Origin: Tupaia tana
Lineage: Eukaryota; Chordata; Mammalia; Scandentia; Tupaiidae
DNA: 64,000 bases
NCBI GenBank assembly: GCA_026018925.1
Contig: JAKSZU010000131.1
Location: 248,001 to 312,000, forward strand
Direction: 5' to 3'
Position numbers and translations under genes: made by a program. Under the pieces are notes generated by a model that saw nothing but the letters and a program-made list of their open reading frames with translations, ran no database searches and was not told where the DNA came from. Shown piece by piece: positions 10,801-22,000 of this stretch; within the stretch, counting starts at the first letter, position 1; every line of letters begins with the position of its first letter.

Positions 10801-13338
10801 TCCTGCCTGGGAGGAAGAAGCAGAAGGGATTATTAACAAAACAATAGGAGGAGCTGGGAGCCAGAGAAAAACTTTGCCTTTAAAAATGTCGTAAAAACGG
10901 AAAATTACCAAAAAAAAAATGAGGAGACAGGAGCAGAGAGAGACAGAGAACTCAGAGACACAGAGACAGAGATAGAAGGCCAGAGGGGCTCCCTACCACA
11001 CTAGCTCTGCTTGCTGGAGGCTGAATTATGAGTAGAAAATCTTCATTTCTCCTGTTCCCTGAAAAATTTAGTTCCCAGTAGCCATGAGGAATCTGCTCAG
11101 AGAAGGGCTCAACTCTCCTGCCTGGGAGGAAGAAGCAGAAGGGATTATTAACAAAACAATAGGAGGAGCTGGGAGCCAGAGAAAAACTTTGCCTTTAAAA
11201 AAGTCGTAAAAAGGAAAAATTACCAAAAAAAAAAAAAATGAGGGGACAGGAGCAGAGAGAGACAGAGACCTCAGAGACACAGAGACAGAGATAGAAGGCC
11301 AGAGGGGCTCCCTACCACAGTAGCTCTGCTTGCTGGAGGCTGAATTATGAGTAGAAAATCTTCATTTCTCCTGTTCCCTGAAAAATCTACTTCCCAGTAG
11401 CCATGAGGAGTCTGCTCAGAGAAGGGCTCAACTCTCCTGCCTGGGAGGAAGAAGCAGAAGGGATTATTAACAACATAATAGGAGGAGCTGGGAGCCAAAG
11501 AAAAACTTTGCCTTTAAAAAAATCTTAAAAAGGAAAAATTACAAAAAAAAAATGAGGAGACAGGAGCAGAGAGAGACAGAGACCTCAGAGACACAGAGAC
11601 AGAGATAGAAGGCCAGAGGGGCTCCCTACCGCACTAGCTCTGCTTGCTGGAGGCTGAATTATGAGTAGAAAATCTTCAATTCTCCTGTTCCCTGAAAAAT
11701 CAAGTTCCCAGTAGCCATGAGGAGTCCGCTCAGAGAATTGCTCAACTCTCCTGCCTGGGAGGAAGAAGCAGAAGGGATTATTAACAAAACAATAGGAGGA
11801 GCTGGGAGCCAGAGAAAAACTTTGCCTTTAAAAAAGTCATAAAAAGGAAAAATTACCAAAAAAGAAAATGAGGAGACAGGAGCAGAGAGAGACAGAGACC
11901 TCAGAGACACAGAGACAGAGATAGAAGGCCAGAGGGGCTCACTACCACACTAGCTCTGCTTGCTGGAGGCTGAATTATGAGTAGAAAATCTTCATTTCTC
12001 CTGTTCCCTGAAAAATCTAGTTCACAGTAGCCATGAGGAGTCTGCTCAGAGAAGTGCTCAACTCTCCTGCCTGGGAGGAAGAAGCAGAAGGGATTATTAA
12101 AAAAACAATAGGAGGAGCTGGGAGCCAGAGAAAACTTTGCCTTTAAAAAAATCGTAAAAAGGAAAAATTACCAAAAAAAAAATAAAATGGGGAGACAGGA
12201 GCAGAGAGAGTCAGATACCTCAGAGACACAGAGACAGAGATAGAAGGCCAGAGGGGCTCCCTACCACACTAGCTCTGCTTGCTGGAGGCTGAATTATGAG
12301 TAGAAAATCTTCATTTCTCCTGTTCCCTGAAAAATCTAGTTCCCAGTAGCCATGAGGAGTCTGCTCAGAGAAGGGCTCAACTCTCCTGTCTGGGAGGAAG
12401 AAGCAGAAGGGATTATTAACAAAACAATAGGAGGAGCTGGGAGCCAGAGACAACTTTGCCTTTAAAATAATCGTAAAAAGGAAATATTACCAAAAATAAA
12501 AATAAAATGAGGAGACAGGAGCAGAGAGAGACAGATACCTCAGAGACACAGAGACAGAGATAGAAGGCCAGAGGGGCTCCCTACCACACTAGCTCTGCTT
12601 GCTGGAGGCTGAATTATGAGTAGAAAATCTTCATTTCTCCTGTTCCCTGAAATATCTATTTCCCAGTAGCCATGAGGAGTCTGCTCAGAGAAGGGCTCAT
12701 CTCTCCTGCCTGGGAGGAAGAAGCAGAAGGGATTATTTACAAAACAATAGGAGGAGCTGGGAGCCAGAAAAAAACTTTGCCTTTAAAAAAATCGTAAAAA
12801 GGAAAAATTACCAAAAAAAAAAATGAGGAGACAGGAGCAGAGAGAAACCGAGACCTCAGAGACACAGAGACAGATATAGAAGGCCAGAGGGGCTACCTAC
12901 CACACTAGCTCTGCTTGCTGGAGGCTGAATTATGAGTAGAAAATCTTCATTTCTCCTCTTCCCTGAAAAACCTAGTTCCCAATAGCCATGAGGAGTCTGC
13001 TCAGAGAAGGGCTCAACTCTCCTGCCTGGGAGGAAGAAGCAGAAGGGATTATTAACAAAACAATAGGAGGAGCTGGGAGCCAGAGAAAAACTTTGCCTTT
13101 AAAGAAGCCGTAAAAAGGAAAAATTACCAAAAATAAAATGAGGAGACAGGAGCAGAGAGAGACAGAGACCTCAGAGACACAGAGACAGAGATAGAAGGCC
13201 AGAGGGGCTCCCTACCACACTAGCTCTGCTTGCTGGAGGCTGAATTATGAGTAGAAAATCTTCATTTCTCCTGTTCCCTGAAAAATCTAGTTCCCAGTAG
13301 CCATGAGGAGTCTGCTCAGAGAAGGGCTCAACTCTCCT
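7890..13338 (+). repeat. 25-monomer HOR, second copy
   Basis: This is the second copy of the block that starts at window base 1, with the order of variant monomers preserved throughout. Private differences from the first copy include GAGTCCGCTC near 11725 (GAGTCTGCTC in the other) and GAAATATTACC near 12481 (GAAAAATTACC). A-run lengths also differ by one or two bases at several sites. After about 13338 the two copies part: the first continues with CTCCTCCTGGG, while this one runs into a local two-monomer duplication. Confidence 0.9.
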
Positions 13339-13971
13339 GCCTGGGAGGAAGAAGCAGAAGGGATTATTTACAAAACAATAGGAGGAGCTGGGAGCCAGAA
13401 AAAAACTTTGCCTTTAAAAAAATCGTAAAAAGGAAAAATTACCAAAAAAAAAAATGAGGAGACAGGAGCAGAGAGAAACCGAGACCTCAGAGACACAGAG
13501 ACAGATATAGAAGGCCAGAGGGGCTACCTACCACACTAGCTCTGCTTGCTGGAGGCTGAATTATGAGTAGAAAATCTTCATTTCTCCTCTTCCCTGAAAA
13601 ACCTAGTTCCCAATAGCCATGAGGAGTCTGCTCAGAGAAGGGCTCAACTCTCCTGCCTGGGAGGAAGAAGCAGAAGGGATTATTAACAAAACAATAGGAG
13701 GAGCTGGGAGCCAGAGAAAAACTTTGCCTTTAAAGAAGCCGTAAAAAGGAAAAATTACCAAAAATAAAATGAGGAGACAGGAGCAGAGAGAGACAGAGAC
13801 CTCAGAGACACAGAGACAGAGATAGAAGGCCAGAGGGGCTCCCTACCACACTAGCTCTGCTTGCTGGAGGCTGAATTATGAGTAGAAAATCTTCATTTCT
13901 CCTGTTCCCTGAAAAATCTAGTTCCCAGTAGCCATGAGGAGTCTGCTCAGAGAAGGGCTCAACTCTCCTGC
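12710..13971 (+). repeat. Two-monomer (631 bp) tandem duplication
   Basis: The markers GATTATTTAC, GCCAGAAAAAAAC, AGAGAAACCGAGACC, GATATAGAAGG, GGCTACCTACC, AAAAACCTAGTTCCCAATAG, AAAGAAGCCG and AAAAATAAAATG occur in the same order twice, 631 bp apart (for example GATTATTTAC at 12731 and 13362). The two units are about 12710-13340 and 13341-13971, with edges uncertain by about 60 bp. The monomer across 13340 is a hybrid: its left part is ordinary and its right part carries the GATTATTTAC variant. Confidence 0.88.
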
Positions 13972-15230
13972 CTGGGAGGAAGAAGCAGAAGGGATTATTA
14001 ACAAAACAATAGGAGGAGCTGGGAGCCAGAGAAAAACTTTGCCTTTAAAAAAATCGTAAAAAGGAAAAATTACCAAAAAAAAAAAATGAGGAGACAGGAG
14101 CAGAGAGAGACAGATACCTCAGAGACACAGAGACAGAGATAGAAGGCCAGAGGGGCTCTCTAGCACACTAGCTCTGCTTGATGGAGGCTGAATTATGAGT
14201 AGAAAATCTTCATTTCTCCTGTTCCCTGAAAAATCTAGTTCCCAGTAGCCATGAGGAGTCTGCTCAGAGAAGGGCTCAACTCTCCTGCCTGGGAGGAAAA
14301 AGCAGAAGGGATTATTAACAAAACAATAGGAGGAGCTGGGAGCCAGAGAAAAACTTTGCCTTTAAAAAAAGTCGTAAAAAGGAAAAATTACCAAAAAAAA
14401 AAATGAGGAGACAGGAGCAGAGAGAGACAGAGACCTCAGAGACACAGAGACAGAGATAGAAGGTCAGAGGGGCTCCCTACCACACTAGCTCTGCTTGCTG
14501 GAGGCTGAATTATGAGTAGAAAATCTGCATTTCTCCTGTTCCCTGAAAAATCTAGTTCCAAGTAGCCATGAGGAGTCTGCTCAGAGAAGGGCTCAACTCT
14601 CCTCCTGGGAGGAAGAAGCAGAAGGGATTATTAACAAAACAATAGGAGGAGCTGGGAGCCAGAGAAAAACTTTGCCTTTAAAAAAATCGTAAAAAGGAAA
14701 AATTACCAAAAAAAAAAGTGAGGAGACAGGAGCAGAGAGAGTCAGAGACCTCAGAGACACAGAGGCAGAGATAGAAGACCAGAGGGGCTCCCTACCACAC
14801 TAGCTCTGCTTGCTGGAGGCTGAATTATGAGTAGAGAATCTTCATTTCTCCTGTTCCCTGAAAAATCTAGTTCACAGTAGCCATGAGGAGTCTGCTCAGA
14901 GAAGGGCTCAACTCTCCTGCCTGGGAGGAAGAAGCATAAGGGATTATTAACAAAACAATAGGAGGAGCTGGGAGCCAGAGAAAAACTTTGCCTTTAAAGA
15001 AGTTGTAAAAAGGAAAAATTACCAAAAAAAAATGAGGAGACAGGAGCAGAGAGAGACAGAGACATCAGAGACACAGAGACAGAGATAGAAGGCCAGAGGG
15101 GCTCCCTACCACACTAGCTCTGCTTGCTGGAGGCTGAATTATGAGTAGAAAATCTTCATTTCTCCTGTTCCCTGAAAAATCTAGTTCCCAGTAGCCATGA
15201 GGAGTCTCCTCAGAGAAGGGCTCAACTCTC
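13972..15230 (+). repeat. Satellite monomers between two cassette copies
   Basis: About four monomers. The first has GACAGATACCTCAG and GGCTCTCTAGCAC, a variant pair also seen near 16328-16380, 22010-22060, 22960-23010, 27700-27740, 28640-28690 and 31485-31530. From 14598 the stretch repeats the 5441-6050 marker series (CTCCTCCTGGG, AAAGTGAGG, CAGAGGCAG, GAAGCATAAGG). No non-satellite sequence is present. Confidence 0.85.
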
Positions 15231-16075
15231 CTGTCTGGGAGGAAGAAGCAGAAGGGATTATTAACAAAACAATAGGAGGAGCTGGGAGCCAGAGAAAACT
15301 TTGCCTTTAAAATAATCGTAAAAAGGAAAAATTACCAAAAAAAAAATAAAATGAGGAGACAGGAGCAGAGAGAGACAGAGACCTCAGAGACACAGAGACA
15401 GAGATAGATGGCCAGAGGGGCTCCCTACCACACTAGCTCTGCTTGCTGGAGGCTGAATTATGAGTAGAAAATCTTCATTTCTCCTGTTCCCTGAAATATC
15501 TATTTCCCAGTAGCCATGAGGAGTCTGCTCAGAGAAGGGCTCATCTCTCCTGCCTGGGAGGAAGAAGCAGAAGGGATTATTTACAAAACAATAGGATGAG
15601 CTGGGAGCCAGAAAAAAACTTTGCCTTTAAAAAAATCGTAAAAAGGAAAAATTACCAAAAAAAAAATGAGGAGACAGGAGCAGAGAGAAACCTAGACCTC
15701 AGAGACACAGAGACAGAGATAGAAGGCCAGAGGGGCTACCTACCACACTAGCTCTGCTTGCTGGAGGCTGAATAATGAGTAGAAAATCTTCATTTCTCCT
15801 CTTCCCTGAAAAACCTAGTTCCCAATAGCCATGAGGAGTCTGCTCAGAGAAGGGCTCAACTCTCCTGCCTGGGAGGAAGAAGCAGAAGGGATTATTAACA
15901 ATACAATAGGAGGAGCTGGGAGCCAGAGAAAAACTTTGCCTTTAAAGAAGTCGTAAAAAGGAAAAATTACCAAAAATAAAATGAGGAGACAGGAGCAGAG
16001 AGAGACAGAGACCTCAGAGACACAGAGACAGAGATAGAAGACCAGAGGGGCTCCCTACCACACTAGCTCTGCTTG
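15231..16075 (+). repeat. Further copy of the 12.4-13.2 kb cassette
   Basis: The marker series CTGTCTGGGAGG, AAATATCTATTTCCC, GATTATTTAC, GCCAGAAAAAAAC, AAACCTAGTTCCCAATAG and AAAAATAAAATG is repeated from 12386-13140 at a distance of about 2840-2845 bp (nine monomers). Private changes such as AGAGAAACCTAGACC near 15690 and GGCTGAATAATG near 15765 separate it from the earlier copies. Confidence 0.85.
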
Positions 16076-19000
16076 CTGGAGGCTGAATTATGAGTAGAAA
16101 ATCTTCATTTCTCCTGTTCCCTGAAAAATCTAGTTCCCAGTAGCCATGAGGAGTCTGCTCAGAGAAGGGCTCAACTCTCCTGCCTGGGAGGAAGAAGCAG
16201 AAGGGATTATTAACAAAACAATAGGAGGAGCTGGGAGCCAGAGAAAAACTTTGCCTTTAAAAAAATCGTAAAAAGGAAAAATTACCATAAAAAAATAAAA
16301 TGAGGAGACAGGAGCAGAGAGAGACAGATACCTCAGAGACACAGAGACAGAGATAGAAGGCCAGAGGGGCTCTCTAGCACACTAGCTCTGCTTGCTGGAG
16401 GCTGAATTATGAGTAGAAAATCTTCATTTCTCCTGTTCCCTGAAAAATCTAGTTCCCAGTAGCCATGAGGAGTCTGCTCAGAGAATGGCTCAACTCTCCT
16501 CCTGGGAGGAAGAAGCAGAAGGGATTATTAACAAAACAATAGGAGGAGCTGGGAGCCAGAGAAAAACTTTGCCTGTAAAAAAGTCGTAAAAAGGAAAAAT
16601 TACCAAAAAAAAAATGAGGAGACAGGAGCAGAGAGAGACAGAGAACTCAGAGACACAGAGACAGAGATAGAAGGCCAGAGGGGCTCCCTAGCACACTAGC
16701 TCTGCTTGCTGGAGGCTGAATTATGAGTAGAAAATCTTCATTTCTCCTGTTCCCTGAAAAATCTAGTTCTCAGTAGCCATGAGGAGTCTGCTCAGAGAAG
16801 GGCTCAACTCTCCTGCCTGGGAGGACGAAGCAGAAGGGATTATTAACAAAACAATAGGAGGAGCTGGGAGCCAGAGAACAACTTTGCCTTTAAAAAAATC
16901 GTATAAAGGAAAAATTACCAAAAAAAAAATGAGGAGACAGGAACAGAGAGAAACAGAGACCTCAGAGACACAGAGACAGAGATAGAAGGCCAGAGGGGCT
17001 CCCTACCACACTAGCTCTGCTTGCTGGAGGCTGAATTATGAGTAGAAAATCTTCATTTCTCCTGTTCCCTGAAAAATCTAGTTCCCAGTAGCCATGAGGA
17101 GTCTGCTCAGAGAAGGGCTCAACTCTCCTGCCTGGGAGGAAGAAGCAGAAGGGATTATTAACAAAACAATAGGAGGAGCTGGGAGCCAGAGAAAAACTTT
17201 GCCTTTAAAAATGTCGTAAAAAGGAAAAATTATCAAAAAAATGAGGAGACAGGAGCAAAGAGAGACAGAGACCTCAGAGACACAGAAACAGAGATAGAAG
17301 GCCAGAGGGGCTCCCTACCACACTAGCTCTGCTTGCTGGAGGCTGAATTATGAGTAGAAAATCTTCATTTCTCCTCTTCCCTGAAAAATCTAGTTCCCAG
17401 TAGCCATGAGGAGTCTGCTCAGAGAAGGGCTCAACTCTCCTGCTGGGAGGAAGAAGCAGAAGGGATTATTAACAAAACAATAGGAGGACCTGGGAGCCAG
17501 AGAAAAACTTTGCCTTTAAAAAAGTCATAAAAAGGAAAAATTACCAAAAAAAAAAATTAGGAGACAGGAGCAGAGAGAGACAGACACCTCAGAGACACAG
17601 AGACAGAGATAGAAGGCCAGAGGGGCTCCCGACCACACTAGCTCTGCTTGCTGGAGGCTGAATTTTGAGTAGAAAATCTTCATTTCTCCTGTTCCCTGAA
17701 AAATCTAGTTCCCAGTAGCCATGAGGAGTCTGCTCAGAGAAGGGCTCAACTCTCCTGCCTGGGAGGAAGAAGCAGAAGGGATTATTAACAAAACAATAGG
17801 AGGAGCTGGGAGCCAGAGAAAATCTTTGCCTTTAATAAAATCGTAAAAAGGAAAAATTACAAAAAATAAAATAAAATGAGGAGACAGGAGCAGAGAGAGA
17901 CAGAGACCTCAGAGACACAGAGACAGAGATAGAAGGCCAGAGGGGCTCCCTACCACACTAGCTCTGCTTGCTGGAGGCTGAATTATGAGTAGAAAATCTT
18001 CATTTCTCCTATTCCCTGAAAAATCTAGTTCCCAGTAGCCATGAGGAGTCTGCTCAGAGAAGGGCTCAACTCTCCTGCCTGGAAGGAAGAAGCAGAAGGG
18101 ATTATTAACAAAACAATAGGAGGAGCTGGGAGCCAGAGAAAAACTTTGCATTTAAAAAAATCGTAAAAAGGAAAAATTACCAAAAAAAAATGAGGAGACA
18201 GGAGCAGAGAGAGACAGAGACCTCAGAGACACAGAGACAGAGATAGAAGGCCAGAAGGGCTCCCTACCACACTAGCTCTGCTTGCTGGAGGCTGAATAAT
18301 GAGTAGAAAATCTTCATTTCTCCTATTCCGTGAAAAATCTCGTTCCCAGTAGCCATGAGGAGTCTGCTCAGAGAAGGGCTCAACTCTCCTGCCTGGGAGG
18401 AAGAAGCAGAAGGGATTATTAACAAAACAATAATAGGAGCTGGGAGCCAGAGAAAAACGTTGCCTTTAAAAAAGTCGTAAAAAGGAAAAATTACCAGAAA
18501 AAAAATGAGGAGACAGGAGCAGAGAGAGACAGAGACCTCAGAGACACAGAGACAGAGATAGAATGCCAGAGGGGCTCCCTACCACACTAGCTCTGCTTGC
18601 TGGAGGCTGAATTATGAGTAGAAAATCTTCATTTCTCCTGTTCCCTGAAAAATCTATTTCCCAGTAGCCATGAGGAGTCTGCTCAGAGAAGGGCTCAACT
18701 CTCCTGCCTGGGAGGAAGAAGCAGAAGGGATTATTAACAAAACAATAGGAGGAGCTGGGAGCCAGAGAAAAACGTTGCCTTTAAAAAAGTCGTAAAAAGG
18801 AAAAATTACCAAAAAAAAAATGAGGAGACAGGAGCAGAGAGAGACAGAGACCTCAGAGACACAGAGACAGAGATAGAAGGCCAGAGGGTCTCCCTACCAC
18901 ACTAGCTCTGCTTGCTGGAGGCTGAATTATGAGTAGAAAATCTTCATTTCTCCTGTTCCCTGAAAAATCTAGTTCTCAGTAGCCATGAGGATTCTGCTCA

Positions 19001-19079
19001 GAGAAGGGCTCAACTCTCCTGCCTGGGAGGAAGAAGCAGAAGGGATTATTAACAAAACAATAGGAGGAGCTGGGAGCCC
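16076..19079 (+). repeat. Ten-monomer stretch, source-like for later blocks
   Basis: Variants here recur downstream in the same order: TCGTATAAAGG near 16900, AAATGTCGTAAAAAGG with a short A-run near 17210-17240, CTCCTGCTGGG near 17440, GAGGACCTGGG near 17485, AAATTAGGAGAC near 17557, GAATTTTGAG near 17660, TTTGCATTTAAA near 18145, TGAATAATGAG near 18292, and AACAATAATAGGAG near 18427. Matching runs are at 24.0-24.7, 29.7-31.4, 32.6-34.2, 35.1-36.8, 43.9-45.3 and 53.4-54.7 kb. The segment from 17909 matches 44729 at offset 26820. Confidence 0.82.
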
Positions 19080-22000
19080 GAGAAAAACTTTGCCTTTAAA
19101 AAAATCGTAAAAAGGAAAAATTACCAAAAAAAAAAAATGAGGAGACGGGAGCAGAGAGAGACAGAGACCTCAGAGACACAGAGAGAGAGATAGAAGGCCA
19201 GAGGGACTCCTTACCACACTAGCTCTGCTTGCTGGAGGCTGAATTATGAGTAGAAAATCTTCATTTCTCCTGTTCCCTGAAAAATCTTGTTCCCAGTAGC
19301 CATGAGGAGTCTGCTCAGAGAAGGGCTCAACTCTCCTTCCTGGGAGGAAGAAGGAGAAGGGATTATTAACAAAACAATAGGAGGAGCTGGGAGCCAGAGA
19401 AAAATTTTGCCTTTAAAAAAGTCGTAAAAAGGAAAAATTACCAAAAAAAAAAAATGAGGAGACAGGAGCAGAGAGAGAGAGAGACCTCAGAGACACAGAG
19501 ACAGAGATAGAAGGCCAGAGGGTCTCCCTACCACACTAGCTCTGCTTGCTGGAGGCTGAATTATGAGTAGAAAATCTTCATTTCTCCTGTTCCCTGAAAA
19601 ATCTAGTTCCCAGTAGCCATGAGGAGTCTGCTCAGAGAAGGGCTCAACTCTCCTGCCTGGGAGGAAGAAGCAGAAGGGATTATTAACAAAACAATAGGAG
19701 GAGCTGGGAGACAGAGAAAAACTTTGCATTTAAAAAAATCGTAAAAAGGAAAAATTACCAAAAAAAAATGAGGAGACAGGAGCAGAGAGAGACAGAGACC
19801 TCAGAGACACAGAGACAGAGATAGAAGGCCAGAAGGGCTCCCTACCACACTAGCTCTGCTTGCTGGAGGCTGAATAATGAGTAGAAAATCTTCATTTCTC
19901 CTATTCCGTGAAAAATCTAGTTCCCAGTAGCCATGAGGAGTCTGCTCAGAGAAGGGCTCAACTCTCCTGCCTGGGAGGAAGAAGCAGAAGAGATTATTAA
20001 CAAAACAATAGGAGGAGCTGGGAGCCAGAGAAAAACGTTGCCTTTAAAAAAGTCGTAAAAAGGAAAAATTACCAGAAAAAAAAATGAGGAGACAGGAGCA
20101 GAGAGAGACAGAGACCTCAGAGACACAGAGACAGAGATAGAATGCCAGAGGGGCTCCCTACCACACTAGCTCTGCTTGCTGGAGGCTGAATTATGAGTAG
20201 AAAAATCTTCATTTCTCCTGTTCCCTGAAAAATCTATTTCCCAGTAGCCATGAGGAGTCTGCTCAGAGAAGGGCTCAACTCTCCTGCCTGGGAGGAAGAA
20301 GCAGAAGGGATTATTAACAAAACAATAGGAGGAGCTGGGAGCCAGAGAAAAACTTTGCCTTTAAAAAAGTCGTAAAAAGGAAAAATTACCAAAAAAAAAA
20401 TGAGGAGACAGGAGCAGAGAGAGACAGAGACCTCAGAGACACAGAGACAGAGATAGAAGGCCAGAGGGTCTCCCTACCACACTAGCTCTGCTTGCTGGAG
20501 GCTGAATTATGAGTAGAAAATCTTCATTTCTCCTGTTCCCTGAAAAATCTAGTTCTCAGTAGCCATGAGGTGTCTGCTCAGAGAAGGGCTCAACTCTCCT
20601 GCCTGGGAGGAAGAAGCAGAAGGGATTATTAACAAAACAATAGGAGGAGCTGGGAGCCAGAGAAAAACTTTGCCTTTAAAAAAATCGTAAAAAGGAAAAA
20701 TTACCAAAAAAAAAAAATGAGGAGACGGGAGCAGAGAGAGACAGAGACCTCAGAGACACAGAGACAGAGATAGAAGGGCAGAGGGACTCCCTACCACACT
20801 AGCTCTGCTTGCTGGAGGCTGAATTATGAGTAGAAAATCTTCATTTCTCCTGTTCCCTGAAAAATCTTGTTCCCAGTAGCCATGAGGAGTCTGCTCAGAG
20901 AAGGGCTCAACTGTCCTGCCTGGGAGGAAGAAGGAGAAGGGATTATTAACAAAATAATAGGAGGAGCTGGGAGCCAGAGAAAAATTTTGCCTTTAAAAAA
21001 GTCGTAAAAAGGAAAAATTACCAAAAAAAAAAATGAGGAGACAGGAGCAGAGAGAGACAGAGACCTCAGAGACACAGAGACAGAGATAGAAGGCCAGAGG
21101 GTCTCCCTACCACACTAGCTCTGCTTGCTGGAGCCTGAATTATGAGTAGAAAATCTTCATTTCTCCTGTTCCCTGAAAAATCTAGTTCACAGTAGCCATG
21201 AGGAGTCTCCTCAGAGAAGGGCTCAACTCTCCTGCCAGGGAGGAAGAAGCAGAAGGGATTATTAACAAAACAATAGGAGGAGCTGGGAGCCAGAGAAAAA
21301 CTTTGCCTTTAAAAAAATCGTATAAAGGAAAAATTACCAAAAAAAAAATGAGGAGACAGGAGCAGAGAGAAACCGAGACCTCAGAGACACAGAGACAGAG
21401 ATAGAATGCCAGAGGGGCTACCTACCACATTAGCTCTGCTTGCTGGAGGCTGAATTATGAGTAGAAAATCTTCATTTCTCCTCTTCCCTGAAAAACCTAG
21501 TTCCCAATAGCCATGAGGAGTCTGCTCAGAGAAGGGCTCAACTCTCCTGCCTGGGAGGAAGAAGCAGAAGGGATTATTAACAAAACAATAGGAGGAGCTG
21601 GGAGCCAGAGAAAAACGTTGCCTTTAAAGAAGTCGTAAAAAGGAAAAATTACCAAAAATAAAATGAGGAGACAGGAGCAGAGAGAGACAGAGACCTCAGA
21701 GACACAGAGACAGAGATAGAAGGCCAGAGGTGCTCCCTACCACACTAGCTCTGCTTGCTGGAGGCTGAATTATGAGTAGAAAACCTTCATTTCTCCTGTT
21801 CCCTGAAAAATCTAGTTCCCAGTAGCCATGAGGAGTCTGCTCAGAGAAGGGCTCAACTCTCCTGCCTGGGAGGAAGAAGGAGAAGGGATTATTAACAAAA
21901 CAATAGGAGGAGCTGGGAGCCAGAGAAAAACTTTGCCTTTAAAAAAATCGTAAAAAGGAAAAATTACCAAAAAAAAAAATAAAATGAGGAGACAGGAACA

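Noticed and set aside
16779-16985. Plus-strand frame starting at the landmark ATG in a GCCATGAG context (68 codons), seen in many monomers
   Set aside because: The ATG sits in the best conserved part of the unit, so its recurrence follows from repeat homology. Frame length depends on the A-run, the product ends in a GA-repeat-encoded RE/TE/RQR tail, and no promoter, intron or family resemblance supports a gene.
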